A DNA stretch of 64,000 nucleotides from Advenella alkanexedens. Lineage in GTDB: Bacteria > Pseudomonadota > Gammaproteobacteria > Burkholderiales > Burkholderiaceae_B. The notes beneath the pieces are model-generated. The model ran no database searches. It was not told the origin of the DNA and saw only the letters and a program-made list of their open reading frames with translations. The DNA lies in the NCBI RefSeq assembly GCF_019132845.1, contig NZ_JAHSPR010000004.1:186001-250000 (forward strand). Reading direction: 5' to 3'. The stretch's first letter is position 1, and each line of letters starts with the position of its first letter. Both the position numbers and the translations under genes were made by a program. Below, piece by piece: positions 36,766-46,124 of the stretch.

Positions 36766-37674
36766 TTATTGCCGCTTGATGTTACCGGCAATTTTCATCA
36801 CGTGTTCGATGAACTTCTCGGCAAAGGCAGGAATATCCTTGCCCCCCGGGCGACAGATGAAGCGCTCGCGATTGGCCCAATCATTGCTGATGCGCACAAT
36901 ATTCAAACGCTCTGACTTGCTGTAATTACGGGCACATTCTATAGGCACGATTGCCAGGCCAATCTTGGCGTCAACCATGCGGCAGACCGTTTCAAAACTC
37001 CCCACATACACACGCTGATGAATGCGCTTGCCCAATTTGTATGCTTTTTCTTCCAGGAATGACTGAATGACGCTTTCTGGGTGAATCCCGACAAACTGAT
37101 ATTTTTCGATCAAATCCTCAAACCTGATTTCTTCAACATCTTTTAATTCATGTTCAAGATCGGTAATCACCACCAGTTCGTCCTTGAAAAGGGGAACAAT
37201 ATCCAACCCATCCAGATTGATGCTGCCAGATGCAATACCCAAGTCGGCAGACCCGGCCCGAATGGCGGAAACGATGTCTTTGGTCAGTTTTTCTTCCAAC
37301 TCGATATCAACATCGGGGTTTTCAAGCAGGAAAGAAGAAAGGGCTTCAGATAAAAAAGAATGGGTGGCAGTCATGTTGGCAAGAATTCTCAGCTTGCCTT
37401 TGATGCCGGTTGAAAAAGGCTGCAGTTCGGAATGCAGACAATCGAGCTGCTGAAAAACCCCTTTGGCATATTTAAGCAGGATCTCACCAGCGGGGGTCAT
37501 TTTTACCCCGGTCACCTGACGGATCAATAATCGCACCTTCAACGACTCTTCAAGATTCTTGATTCGAGCACTGGCCGCTGGTAAAGAAAGAAAGGTCTTT
37601 TCGGCAGCACGGGTCAGATTCGATGTCTCACCAATATTGATAAATAATTTTAAATCCGTTAAATCGTAGCGCAT
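36766..37674 (-). CDS. LysR-family transcriptional regulator
   Basis: 302 residues, N-terminal winged HTH LKLFINIGETSNLTRAAEKTFLSLPAASARIKNLEESLKVRLLIR at about residues 8-52, followed by the linker helix and an effector domain. It diverges from the SDR-MaoC-CoA-transferase operon whose start is 155 bases away, and the Bug gene downstream lies on the same strand; both are likely targets. The signal molecule is unknown. Confidence 0.93.
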   Translation of the reverse strand: MRYDLTDLKLFINIGETSNLTRAAEKTFLSLPAASARIKNLEESLKVRLLIRQVTGVKMTPAGEILLKYAKGVFQQLDCLHSELQPFSTGIKGKLRILANMTATHSFLSEALSSFLLENPDVDIELEEKLTKDIVSAIRAGSADLGIASGSINLDGLDIVPLFKDELVVITDLEHELKDVEEIRFEDLIEKYQFVGIHPESVIQSFLEEKAYKLGKRIHQRVYVGSFETVCRMVDAKIGLAIVPIECARNYSKSERLNIVRISNDWANRERFICRPGGKDIPAFAEKFIEHVMKIAGNIKRQ

Positions 37675-37829
37675 CTTAAATAAATTGAAAGGGGGTAGTT
37701 AAAAAATATGAATAAGTAAAATTCATTTTATGGCCTACTATACTCCAACCATATGTGTAAACCATGAACACATCGTGTTTTTATGGTTGCATTCTTATTT
37801 ATATCCTAAAAAAACCTCGGAGATCAAAA

Positions 37830-38744
37830 ATGAGCGGAATTGCAGAAGGAAAAGTAGTTGTTGTAACCGGTGCCGGTGGCGGTATTGGCCGTGATATTGC
37901 CCTGGCTTATGCCAAAGCAGGTGCCAAAGTTGTCGTCAATGACATTGGCGTTTCCCTGACCGGTGAAGGCGGTGGCGACGGCCCGGCCAAAACAGTTGCT
38001 GATGAAATCATCAAGGCCGGTGGTCAGGCAGTTCCCAACCTGGATAGCGTTGCCAGCTACGAAGGTGCCAACAATATCATCCAGACCGCGATTGACAGTT
38101 TCGGCAAAATTGACATTATCGTGAATAACGCCGGTAACCTGCGTGACCGTCTGTTCCACAAAATGAGCGAAGAAGAGTGGCGCCAGGTGATTGATGTTCA
38201 CCTGCATGGTTCATTCTTCGTCAGCCGTGCCGCTGCGCCTTACTTCCGCGAACAGGAATCCGGTGCTTTCGTACACATGACCTCTACTTCCGGCCTGATC
38301 GGCAACTTTGGCCAGTCCAACTACTCTGCCGCCAAAATGGGCATTGTTGGCCTATCCAAGTCTATTGCGCTTGACATGGCCCGCTACAACGTACGTTCAA
38401 ACTGTATTGCTCCGTTTGCCTGGAGCCGCATGACCAGCTCCATTCCAGCCGAAACACCCGAAGAAAAAGCACGCGTTGCAAAATTGCAAAAAATGGAAGC
38501 CAATAAAATCGCGCCAATGGCCGTTTATCTGGGCAGTGACGCCGCTTCTGAAGTAACCGGCCAGATCTTTGGTGTACGTGCCAACGAAATCATGCTGTTC
38601 AGCCAGCCTCGTCCTATCCGTTCAGTTCACATGTCTACCGGCTGGACCCCTGAACTAATTGCCGAAGTGGCCGCACCTGCACTGAAAGGCAGCTTCTTCA
38701 AACTTGAGCGCTCTCCCGAAGTCATCAACTGGGATCCTATTTAA
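37830..38744 (+). CDS. Short-chain dehydrogenase, HSD17B4-like 3-hydroxyacyl-CoA dehydrogenase
   Basis: NAD-dependent oxidoreductase of 304 residues. Glycine loop TGAGGGIG at 13-20, NDIG coenzyme region, NNAG, catalytic Ser in TSTSGLIGNFGQSNYSAAK with Tyr and Lys of the YxxxK motif. The additional DIGVSLTGEGGGDGPA insert and length resemble the dehydrogenase domain of peroxisomal multifunctional enzyme 2 (17-beta-HSD4), which oxidises 3-hydroxyacyl-CoA. ATG 37830 has TCGGAG; an ATG 22 codons upstream lacks a good site. A MaoC-type hydratase gene follows 27 bases later, the same pairing as in that enzyme. Confidence 0.88.
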   Translation: MSGIAEGKVVVVTGAGGGIGRDIALAYAKAGAKVVVNDIGVSLTGEGGGDGPAKTVADEIIKAGGQAVPNLDSVASYEGANNIIQTAIDSFGKIDIIVNNAGNLRDRLFHKMSEEEWRQVIDVHLHGSFFVSRAAAPYFREQESGAFVHMTSTSGLIGNFGQSNYSAAKMGIVGLSKSIALDMARYNVRSNCIAPFAWSRMTSSIPAETPEEKARVAKLQKMEANKIAPMAVYLGSDAASEVTGQIFGVRANEIMLFSQPRPIRSVHMSTGWTPELIAEVAAPALKGSFFKLERSPEVINWDPI

Positions 38745-38771
38745 TTCCTGTTGATCAACAAGGAGACAAGA

Positions 38772-39629
38772 ATGGCTTTAGACTATAACCTTATTAAAAA
38801 CTGGACGTTCCCCGATGTCGTGCAGGAATATACTGTCAAGGACAGCATCCTGTACGCGCTGGGTATTGGCCTGGGACAAGACCCCCTTGATGAAAACCAG
38901 CTGCAATTTGTTTACGAAAAAAACATCAAGGCCTTCCCCACCATGGCGGTTGTTCTGGGTTATCCCGGCTTCTGGATGCAAGATCCGGCCGCCGGCATTA
39001 CCTGGGTAAAACTGGTTCACGGCGAGCAACGCACCACGATTCATCAACCGCTGCCTGCCAGCGGAAAAATCACCGGTAAAATCAGGGTATCCCACGTAAT
39101 TGACAAGGGTGCCGACAAAGGCGCCCTGGTGATTACCGAGCGCAAGCTTTACGATGAGGCAGGTACCTTGCTGGCCACCATCGAACAAACCACCTTCTGC
39201 CGTGCAGATGGTGGCTTTGGTGTTAGTGATGAACCGCCCCCAGCCCTGCCCAAGGTCCCCGATACGGCACCGGATCAGGTCTGTGAATTACCCATCCTGC
39301 CGCAGGCGGCCATTTTGTATCGTCTCAATGCCGACCCGAATCCCCTGCATATCGATCCGGCCGTTGCCAGTGCAGCTGGTTATCCACAACCCATTTTGCA
39401 CGGCCTGTGCACCTATGGCGTAGCGGCTCATGCTATCATGAAGACCTTCTGCGACTATGATCCTGCGCGTCTGGTTCGTTTTGATACCCGTTTTTCTGCA
39501 CCTGTTTATCCGGGTGAAACGCTGGTATGTGAAATGTGGAAACGCAATGAGCACGAAATCCAGTTCCAGGCTAAAGTCAAAGAAAGAAATATTATTGTAT
39601 TAAGCAATGGCTTTGCCGAGATTAAATAA
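38772..39629 (+). CDS. MaoC-like enoyl-CoA hydratase
   Basis: 285 residues, double hot-dog fold. The hydratase 2 motif is complete: YRLNADPNPLHIDPAVASAAGYPQPILHG, with the catalytic Asp and His. Matches the hydratase domain that in multifunctional enzyme 2 accompanies the dehydrogenase encoded just upstream; the two may form a complex in this organism. Start ATG 38772 has AGGAGACAAG. Its stop codon touches the next ATG (39630), so translation is coupled. Confidence 0.9.
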   Translation: MALDYNLIKNWTFPDVVQEYTVKDSILYALGIGLGQDPLDENQLQFVYEKNIKAFPTMAVVLGYPGFWMQDPAAGITWVKLVHGEQRTTIHQPLPASGKITGKIRVSHVIDKGADKGALVITERKLYDEAGTLLATIEQTTFCRADGGFGVSDEPPPALPKVPDTAPDQVCELPILPQAAILYRLNADPNPLHIDPAVASAAGYPQPILHGLCTYGVAAHAIMKTFCDYDPARLVRFDTRFSAPVYPGETLVCEMWKRNEHEIQFQAKVKERNIIVLSNGFAEIK

Positions 39630-40841
39630 ATGACTAAACGTGGATTACCATTAGAAGGCATCAAGGTGCTTGACCTGTCGCGTGTGCTGGCAGGCCCCTG
39701 GTGCTCGCAAAACCTGGCCGACCTGGGCGCTGATATCATCAAGGTTGAACGCCCCGAAACGGGCGACGATACCCGTGCCTGGGGGCCTCCATACCTGAAA
39801 GATGCGCAAGGTAACGACACCAGTGAAGCGGCCTACTATTTAAGTGCCAACCGCAACAAGCGCTCTATCGCCATAGATATTGCCAGTGAAGAAGGCAGCA
39901 ATCTGGTTCGTGAACTGGCCAAATCATGCGATATTCTGGTTGAAAACTTCAAGGTCGGTGGCCTGAAAAAATACGGCCTTGATTACGAAAGCATCAAGGA
40001 AATCAACCCCAGGCTGATTTATTGCTCCATTACCGGCTTTGGCCAGACTGGCCCCATGGCCAAGGAGCCCGGCTATGATTTCATCATCCAGGGAATGGGC
40101 GGCCTGATGAGCATTACCGGTGAACGCGACGACTTGCCTGGCGGTGGCCCGCAAAAGGCAGGCGTGGCGGTTACCGATCTCATGACGGGTATGTATGCCA
40201 CTATTGGTATCCTGGGCGCCTTGCAAGAGCGCAACAAAAGCGGGCTTGGCCAGCACATTGATGTTGCCTTGCTGGACTGCCATATTGCCATGTTGGCCAA
40301 CCAGAACCTGAACTACATGACCTCGGGTGTTGCCCCCAAACGGGCAGGTAATGCTCACCAGAACGTCGTGCCCTATCAGGTTTTCGCTTCCAGCGACGGG
40401 CATTTGATTGTCGCTGTCGGCAACGACCGTCAATTTGCAGCATACAGCAAAGCCATTGGCCGCCCTGATCTGGCAGAAAATCCGGATTACACAACCAATA
40501 GCAGTCGCCTGAAAAACCGCAAGGAATTGATTGCCATTCTGGAGCCCATCATGCGTACCGATACCCGGGACAATTGGCTGGACAAACTGAAAGCGGCAGG
40601 CGTGCCTTGTGGCCCTATCAATACCATTGACCAGGTTTTTGAAATGCCACAAGTCAAGGCAAGAAATATCTGGAAAACGGTTGAGCACCCGATTGCCGGA
40701 GTTGCGCCTACCACGGCCAACCCGATTAACTATTCAGCAACGCCCATTCAATATCGCATGGCCCCGCCTTTATTGGGGGAGCATACTGAAGAAATCCTGC
40801 GCGAATTCAATCTGGATAAGCAGTATAAGCTGAACAAATAA
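39630..40841 (+). CDS. Class III CoA-transferase (CaiB/BaiF family)
   Basis: 403 residues. Family start GIKVLDLSRVLAGPWCSQNLADLGADIIKVERPETGDDTRAWGPPY and the catalytic Asp in VAVTDLMTGMYATIGILGAL. The enzyme moves CoA between carboxylates by a mixed anhydride on that Asp. The last gene of the SDR-MaoC operon; it would activate the substrate with CoA, or take CoA from it. Acceptor unknown. A REP-like cluster and a strong terminator follow. Confidence 0.92.
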   Translation: MTKRGLPLEGIKVLDLSRVLAGPWCSQNLADLGADIIKVERPETGDDTRAWGPPYLKDAQGNDTSEAAYYLSANRNKRSIAIDIASEEGSNLVRELAKSCDILVENFKVGGLKKYGLDYESIKEINPRLIYCSITGFGQTGPMAKEPGYDFIIQGMGGLMSITGERDDLPGGGPQKAGVAVTDLMTGMYATIGILGALQERNKSGLGQHIDVALLDCHIAMLANQNLNYMTSGVAPKRAGNAHQNVVPYQVFASSDGHLIVAVGNDRQFAAYSKAIGRPDLAENPDYTTNSSRLKNRKELIAILEPIMRTDTRDNWLDKLKAAGVPCGPINTIDQVFEMPQVKARNIWKTVEHPIAGVAPTTANPINYSATPIQYRMAPPLLGEHTEEILREFNLDKQYKLNK

Positions 40842-40853
40842 TCGCCCTTCTGC

Positions 40854-40940
40854 TGGTTCCCACGCTCCCGCGTACTCGTTCCCACGCTCCCGCGTGGGAA
40901 TGCAAACCGGAGCGGTTCCCACGCGGGAGCGTGGGAACCA
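40854..40940. repeat. REP-like palindromic cluster
   Basis: TGGTTCCCACGCTCCCGCGT at 40854-40873 and its exact reverse complement at 40921-40940 flank a further smaller palindrome TTCCCACGCTCCCGCGTGGG (around 40879-40900). GTTCCCACGCTCC belongs to a palindromic family also seen after mutS at 48780 to 49130. Confidence 0.75.
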
Positions 40941-40957
40941 GAAAGCGTGGAAACCAG

Positions 40958-40997
40958 AAAAAAATCCCCCTGAAACCAGGTTTCAGGGGGATTTTTT
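40958..40997. terminator. Bidirectional terminator
   Basis: 12-base perfect stem ATCCCCCTGAAA/TTTCAGGGGGAT around CCAGG, flanked by A-run and T-run. It separates the rightward CoA-transferase operon from the leftward uppP. Confidence 0.92.
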
Positions 40998-41043
40998 CAC
41001 TGCCGCTTCCTTATTAACAAAACCCCGGGAGTCGCAGAGAACC

Positions 41044-41898
41044 TTAAGCGGCTGCCGACCACACCCAGAGGCCGACAATCAGGCCCAGCACAATACGATA
41101 CCAGCCAAACGGCCGATAAGAATAAACGCTGATAAACTTAAGCAAAGCACGAACCAGCAACAGGGCACTGACAAAAGCTGCGATAAAACCGATCACCACG
41201 GCCAGCATATTGCTGTCGCTAAGCTCGCCACCGTATTTATACATACTTAAGACCGTTGCTCCCAGCATGGTAGGCATGGCCAGGAAAAATGAAAACTCGG
41301 TCGCGGTTTTACGGTGTATGCCCGCCATCATGCCGGCAATAATCGTGGCACCGGAACGGGACGTACCGGGAATCATGGCCAGGCACTGGGCAAAACCCAC
41401 CACCAGCGCCTGTTTCCAGGTAATATCTTCCAGACGTTTCACCTTGGCATTTTGAGCATCAGAATCGGCTGGTGCATGCTTGGCCATATCGGGGCGGCGT
41501 TCAACCCACAACATCAGAATACCACCCAGTACCAGGGTAAAGGCATAAACAATAAACTTGCCATCAAGCAGCTGGGCAATCTGCTTGATCAGAATAAGCC
41601 CAATAACCGCAGCCGGCAAAAATGCGAGGATCAGGTTACGCGTAAACAGCAGCTCGGTACGGTCACCGGTAAACGTACCCCGTATGACCTGCCACAGACG
41701 AAACCTGAAAATCCACATAACCGCCAGAATGGAACCCAGCTGAATGACAATCTCATAAACCTTGAAATCACCCGAATCAAAGTTGATCCAGTCACCAAGA
41801 ATTAACAAATGCGCCGTACTTGAAATAGGCAAAAACTCGGTCAGGCCTTCCACCACACCCAGGAAGGCCGCCTTCAGTAAATAAATAAACTGTTCCAT
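41044..41898 (-). CDS. uppP: Undecaprenyl-diphosphatase
   Basis: Membrane enzyme that dephosphorylates undecaprenyl pyrophosphate so the carrier lipid can be reused for peptidoglycan and O-antigen. The 284-residue hydrophobic protein has the two catalytic signatures: GLTEFLPISSTAHLLI near residue 19-33 and MIPGTSRSGATIIAG near residue 180. Full length. suhB lies 16 bases upstream on the same strand. Confidence 0.95.
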   Translation of the reverse strand: MEQFIYLLKAAFLGVVEGLTEFLPISSTAHLLILGDWINFDSGDFKVYEIVIQLGSILAVMWIFRFRLWQVIRGTFTGDRTELLFTRNLILAFLPAAVIGLILIKQIAQLLDGKFIVYAFTLVLGGILMLWVERRPDMAKHAPADSDAQNAKVKRLEDITWKQALVVGFAQCLAMIPGTSRSGATIIAGMMAGIHRKTATEFSFFLAMPTMLGATVLSMYKYGGELSDSNMLAVVIGFIAAFVSALLLVRALLKFISVYSYRPFGWYRIVLGLIVGLWVWSAAA

Positions 41899-41914
41899 TC
41901 ACGTTTTCTTGGCG

Positions 41915-42709
41915 TTATTCTTGCAAAGCAGCAATCATTTGAGTAAATACTTTGGGACTACCTGCCAGCAAATTGCCGGTTTTCATCCAGGTTTGCTCAC
42001 CTTCAAAGTCACCAATCAGGCCACCGGCTTCCAGAACCAGCAGACTGCCTGCCGCGATATCCCAGGGTTTCAGGTTGACACCGCAGAAACCATCAAGACG
42101 CCCGCAAGCCACATAGGCCAATTCAAGCACCGTGGCACCCAAACGGCGAAAACCCGTACTTTCATCAATCAGGGGATAAAAACGCTCGGCCCCTTTACGG
42201 TTGGAGCTGGTCACGGAAGGGAAGCGGCCAGCCAGCATGGCGTCGGAAAAACGGGTACGGTTGGCAACGCGGACACGACGGTCGTTCAAAAAGGCGCCAC
42301 CACCACGGGTAGAGGTAAACATTTCATTACGGGCCGGATCATAAATAACGGCCTGTGTAATAACGCCACGATGCGCCAGGGCAATGGAAACCGCGTAGTT
42401 GGGCAAGCCATGAATGAAATTTTTGGTGCCATCCAGTGGGTCGATAATCCATTGATACTCAGGTGCAACACTTGTGTCGCCTTCCTGTGCGGATACAAAA
42501 CCGGACTCTTCCCCCAGGAAAGCGTGATCAGGATAAGCCTCACGCAACACATCAATAATCGCCTCTTCGGCCGCATGATCAATGTCGGTCACATAATCAT
42601 TATGGCCTTTACGGGCGATTTGAACTTTATCAATATCAAGACTGCCGCGATTGATGATTGCGCCGGCACGTCTTGCTGCCTTGATGGCAATGGTGAGCAT
42701 TGGATGCAT
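41915..42709 (-). CDS. suhB: Inositol-1-monophosphatase family protein
   Basis: Mg-dependent phosphatase, in enterobacteria a partner of the NusG/ribosomal-RNA antitermination complex. The 264-residue protein has the metal motifs GEESG, IDPLDGTKNFIHGLPNYAVSIAL and WDIAAGSLLVLEAGG of the IMPase family. The short gap of 16 bases to uppP suggests one operon. Divergent from trmJ, as in related genomes. Confidence 0.93.
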   Translation of the reverse strand: MHPMLTIAIKAARRAGAIINRGSLDIDKVQIARKGHNDYVTDIDHAAEEAIIDVLREAYPDHAFLGEESGFVSAQEGDTSVAPEYQWIIDPLDGTKNFIHGLPNYAVSIALAHRGVITQAVIYDPARNEMFTSTRGGGAFLNDRRVRVANRTRFSDAMLAGRFPSVTSSNRKGAERFYPLIDESTGFRRLGATVLELAYVACGRLDGFCGVNLKPWDIAAGSLLVLEAGGLIGDFEGEQTWMKTGNLLAGSPKVFTQMIAALQE

Positions 42710-42822
42710 ATTTGTTCTGTTTTAGTCGAGTTGGGTAAAATAGGCATTTTAAATGACAACCGCCACAAGTTCTAGCCAAACACCTGTTTTTCACTAGAAT
42801 ATATGGTTTTTGAAGGAATATC

Positions 42823-43587
42823 ATGCTTCCCAGCTTTGCCCATACCCGTTTTATCATGGTGGCACCCAGTCATCCCGGCAATGTCGGTGCCGCCGCCAGG
42901 GCCATCAAAACCATGGGCTTTAACGAGCTGGTACTGGTGTCTCCCAAAGACCCGGACATCAAAAACAACCCCGAAGCCATTGCCCTGTCCAGTGGCGCAA
43001 CCGATGTCCTGCACAATGCCCACCTTGTTTCAACCCTGGATGAAGCCCTGGCCCCGGTCACGCTGTCATTCGCGCTGACCGCACGTAGCCGGGACATGGG
43101 CCCGCCAGCCCTGGACATCCGCCAAAGCGCCCAATTAAGCGCCCGTCATTTGGCCAGCGCCCCCGAAAACCGCGTGGCAGTGGTATTGGGTACGGAAAGA
43201 ACCGGCCTTGAAAATGAGGAAATCAGCCGCTGCCACCGGATCTGTCACATTCCGGCCAATCCGGCCTACAGCTCCCTGAATGTATCCCAGGCACTGCAAC
43301 TGGCCGCCTGGGAACTGCGTTACGCCCTGATGGAAAACAATCCGGCGGCCACCCAGGCCAATGAAACCCAAAATGCAATCGCGTATGCTCCCAGTGAAAA
43401 AGTGGAAGCCCTGCTTAAACACTGGGAACAGGCCCTGATCACCATTGATTTCCTGAACCCGGCACACCCGAAAAAACTGATGCCCCGCATGCGCTACCTG
43501 TTCACCCGCATTCATATGAACCAGGAAGAAGTGGACATGATGCGCGGTGTCTGCACCAACATTATCAAACACGCCAGCAAAAAATAA
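42823..43587 (+). CDS. trmJ: tRNA (cytidine/uridine-32-2'-O)-methyltransferase
   Basis: SPOUT-family RNA methyltransferase that 2'-O-methylates residue 32 in the tRNA anticodon loop. The 254-residue protein has VAPSHPGNVGAAARAIKTMGFNEL near the N-terminus, the SAM-binding knot GTERTGLENEEI and ANPAYSSLNVSQALQLAAWELRYA, matching TrmJ with its C-terminal extension. Start ATG 42823. Next to suhB in divergent orientation. Confidence 0.93.
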   Translation: MLPSFAHTRFIMVAPSHPGNVGAAARAIKTMGFNELVLVSPKDPDIKNNPEAIALSSGATDVLHNAHLVSTLDEALAPVTLSFALTARSRDMGPPALDIRQSAQLSARHLASAPENRVAVVLGTERTGLENEEISRCHRICHIPANPAYSSLNVSQALQLAAWELRYALMENNPAATQANETQNAIAYAPSEKVEALLKHWEQALITIDFLNPAHPKKLMPRMRYLFTRIHMNQEEVDMMRGVCTNIIKHASKK

Positions 43588-43669
43588 TGGGGGTGCTGTC
43601 ATTGTCATAATATGCCGCTATACTGTCTGGAAAGAAAAACCCCTTGAATTCCAATAACAAAATACGACA

Positions 43670-45166
43670 ATGACATATACGCATCTTACCCCCAAAGCCA
43701 TCTCCACACCCGAGCATATTGCTTTTATGGCTTTTGACAATGCCGAAAAGGCCTATGAGCAGCTGGTGTATATATATCAACGCAATACCCGGTTTATTCG
43801 CACGGCTTTCTACGATTTCATCAACAATGAAAACCCGCCCGAATACAGCGTGCGGGCATTTTATCCGGCCATCCGCCTGCGTGTTACCGATCACCGGGAA
43901 ATTGACTCGCGCCTTTCCTACGGTTATGCCACCGAACCGGGTATCTACGCCACCACTATTACCCAGCCCGAGCTGTACAAATCCTATTTACTGGAACAAA
44001 TCAGCCTGCTCATCAAAAACCATGGGGTGGCGGTTGAGATTGGCGAATCCAAAACCCCCATTCCCCTGCATTTTTCTTTTACGGGCAGCCAGTATGTGGA
44101 AAGGGTCTATGACGATACCAACAACCTGACCCTGCGCAATTATTTTGATGTGCCCGACCTGGCGATCATGGATGACGCCATCGTTAACGGCACCCTGAAA
44201 ACCGACACCAATATGCCAGAACCACTGGCCCCCTTTACCGCGCCGCGCATTGATTATTCCCTGCACCGCCTGCAGCACTATACGGCAACCGCCCCTGAAC
44301 ACTTTCAGGGTTTTGTCCTGTTCACCAACTACCAGTTTTATGTAGATGCCTTCTGCAACAAGGCCCGCGAACTGGTCCGTGACCCCGACAGCGGTTATAG
44401 TGAACTGGTTGAGCCAGGCAATCTGGTTACCACCGCCACCCACACCCCCGAAACCGGCAGTCAACCGGTGCGCCTGCCGCAAATGCCGGCCTATCACCTT
44501 AAACGCCCTGACGGGCTGGGCATTACCCTGGTCAATATGGGCGTAGGACCGTCCAATGCCAAAACCATTACCGATCATATTGCCGTGCTGCGCCCCTCTG
44601 CCTGGATCATGCTGGGCCACTGCGCAGGCCTGCGCAACACCCAAAGACTGGGCGACTACGTACTGGCACACGGTTATGTGCGCGATGATCACGTACTGGA
44701 TGCCGACCTGCCTTTATGGGTACCCATCCCCCCCCTGGCTGAAGTCCAGGTTGCCCTTGAAGAAGCCGTCGCCCAGGTATCCGGCCTGGATGGCTGGGAA
44801 CTCAAACGCATTATGCGCACCGGCACTGTCGCCAGCATCGACAACCGCAACTGGGAATTGCGCGACCACGATGAACCGGTTCAACGCCTGTCGCAATCGC
44901 GTGCCATCGGGCTGGATATGGAATCGGCCACCATTGCCGCCAACGGTTTTCGCTTCAGGGTACCGTATGGCACCTTGCTATGCGTGTCAGACAAACCCCT
45001 GCATGGTGAACTGAAGCTGCCCGGCATGGCCACCGATTTTTACCGCACCCAGGTAAACCAGCATTTATACATTGGCATGCGCGCATTGGAAATTTTGCGT
45101 GAAATGCCACGCGAACGCCTGCAATCGCGTAAACTACGCAGCTTTATAGAAACCGCTTTCAAATAA
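43670..45166 (+). CDS. amn: AMP nucleosidase
   Basis: Hydrolyses AMP to adenine and ribose 5-phosphate, helping to keep adenylate pools. The 498-residue protein has the family N-terminal domain and the C-terminal nucleoside-phosphorylase-like half with VNMGVGPSNAKTITDHIAVLRPSAWIMLGHCAGLRNTQRLGDYVLAHGYVRDD and MESATIAANGFRFRVPYGTLLCVSDKPLHGE. Size agrees with E. coli Amn (484). 16 bases upstream of the transporter gene; may be cotranscribed. Confidence 0.95.
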   Translation: MTYTHLTPKAISTPEHIAFMAFDNAEKAYEQLVYIYQRNTRFIRTAFYDFINNENPPEYSVRAFYPAIRLRVTDHREIDSRLSYGYATEPGIYATTITQPELYKSYLLEQISLLIKNHGVAVEIGESKTPIPLHFSFTGSQYVERVYDDTNNLTLRNYFDVPDLAIMDDAIVNGTLKTDTNMPEPLAPFTAPRIDYSLHRLQHYTATAPEHFQGFVLFTNYQFYVDAFCNKARELVRDPDSGYSELVEPGNLVTTATHTPETGSQPVRLPQMPAYHLKRPDGLGITLVNMGVGPSNAKTITDHIAVLRPSAWIMLGHCAGLRNTQRLGDYVLAHGYVRDDHVLDADLPLWVPIPPLAEVQVALEEAVAQVSGLDGWELKRIMRTGTVASIDNRNWELRDHDEPVQRLSQSRAIGLDMESATIAANGFRFRVPYGTLLCVSDKPLHGELKLPGMATDFYRTQVNQHLYIGMRALEILREMPRERLQSRKLRSFIETAFK

Positions 45167-45182
45167 CAAAGGAATTTTCAGC

Positions 45183-46106
45183 TTGACGGCTGTTGTCAAT
45201 GCGGTAATACCGATTTTTGCCCTGATCCTGATCGGTTACCTGGCTGCAAAAAAGAAAATACTCAGTCATGAGGCCACCCACCACCTGAATCTTTACGTGG
45301 TGTGGCTGGCCCTGCCTGCGCTGCTGTTCCAGGCAATGGCAACCACCCCCTGGCAAGACCTGTACCAGCCAGGCTTTATTGCGGCCTCTATGGGCGCCAT
45401 GCTGATCGTCTTTCTTGTCTATCTGGTCTGGCAGAAAAAAACAACGCCACTGGCCGACCGGAGTGTTAACAGCCTAAGCGCCGCCTACAGCAATACCGGT
45501 TATATGGGCCTTCCTTTATGCACCCTTGTGTTTGGGCCGGAAGGACTGATACCGGCGATCATTTCCATGATCCTGACCGCCTGCGTACTGTTTGCAATGG
45601 CCATTATTTTTATCGAGTTTGGCGTGCAGTCTTCGCCCAAATTAAGTGAGACCCTGCGCAAAACCGCACTTTCCCTGGCTAAAAATCCACTGATTGCCGC
45701 ACCGGTTCTGGGTGGTTTGATGGCAGCAAGCCCTGTCAGCATGCCAGTACCACTGCTGGAATTTACCCGTTTGCTGGGTGCATCGGCAAGCCCCTGTGCC
45801 CTGGTTACCATTGGCCTGTTTCTGGCACAAACCCCCAATAAGGATCTGCAAACCCGCACGGTAACCGTACTTACCCTGAAGCTGTTGCTCCTGCCCGCCT
45901 TTACGGCGCTTCTGGTGTTTTACGTTTTTGATATGCCGCCGGTTTACCGGCAAGCCGCCATCCTGCTGGCCGCACTGCCAACCGGCACGGGCCCTTTCAT
46001 GCTGGCCACCCTGTATAAGCGCAATTCACAGCTGGTTTCCCAAAGCATTTTCCTGTCTACGGTCATCTCGGTCCTGACCATTTCATTGCTTATTTCCTGG
46101 TTTTAA
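45183..46106 (+). CDS. AEC-family (auxin efflux carrier type) transporter
   Basis: 307-residue membrane protein with about 10 hydrophobic spans. N-terminus AVVNAVIPIFALILIGYLAAKKKILSHEATHHLNLYVVWLALPALLFQAMA is characteristic of the AEC family, which exports organic anions such as malate or malonate. The start is TTG 45183 behind AAAGGA (8-base spacing); no ATG lies in a suitable position. Placed 16 bases after amn and 18 before mutS. The substrate is unknown. Confidence 0.88.
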   Translation: MTAVVNAVIPIFALILIGYLAAKKKILSHEATHHLNLYVVWLALPALLFQAMATTPWQDLYQPGFIAASMGAMLIVFLVYLVWQKKTTPLADRSVNSLSAAYSNTGYMGLPLCTLVFGPEGLIPAIISMILTACVLFAMAIIFIEFGVQSSPKLSETLRKTALSLAKNPLIAAPVLGGLMAASPVSMPVPLLEFTRLLGASASPCALVTIGLFLAQTPNKDLQTRTVTVLTLKLLLLPAFTALLVFYVFDMPPVYRQAAILLAALPTGTGPFMLATLYKRNSQLVSQSIFLSTVISVLTISLLISWF

Positions 46107-46124
46107 CCGCTACAATACCCCTCT

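Noticed and set aside
41909-42775. Open frame of 288 codons opposite suhB
   Set aside because: Lies entirely over suhB, whose catalytic motifs are all intact; no domain of its own.
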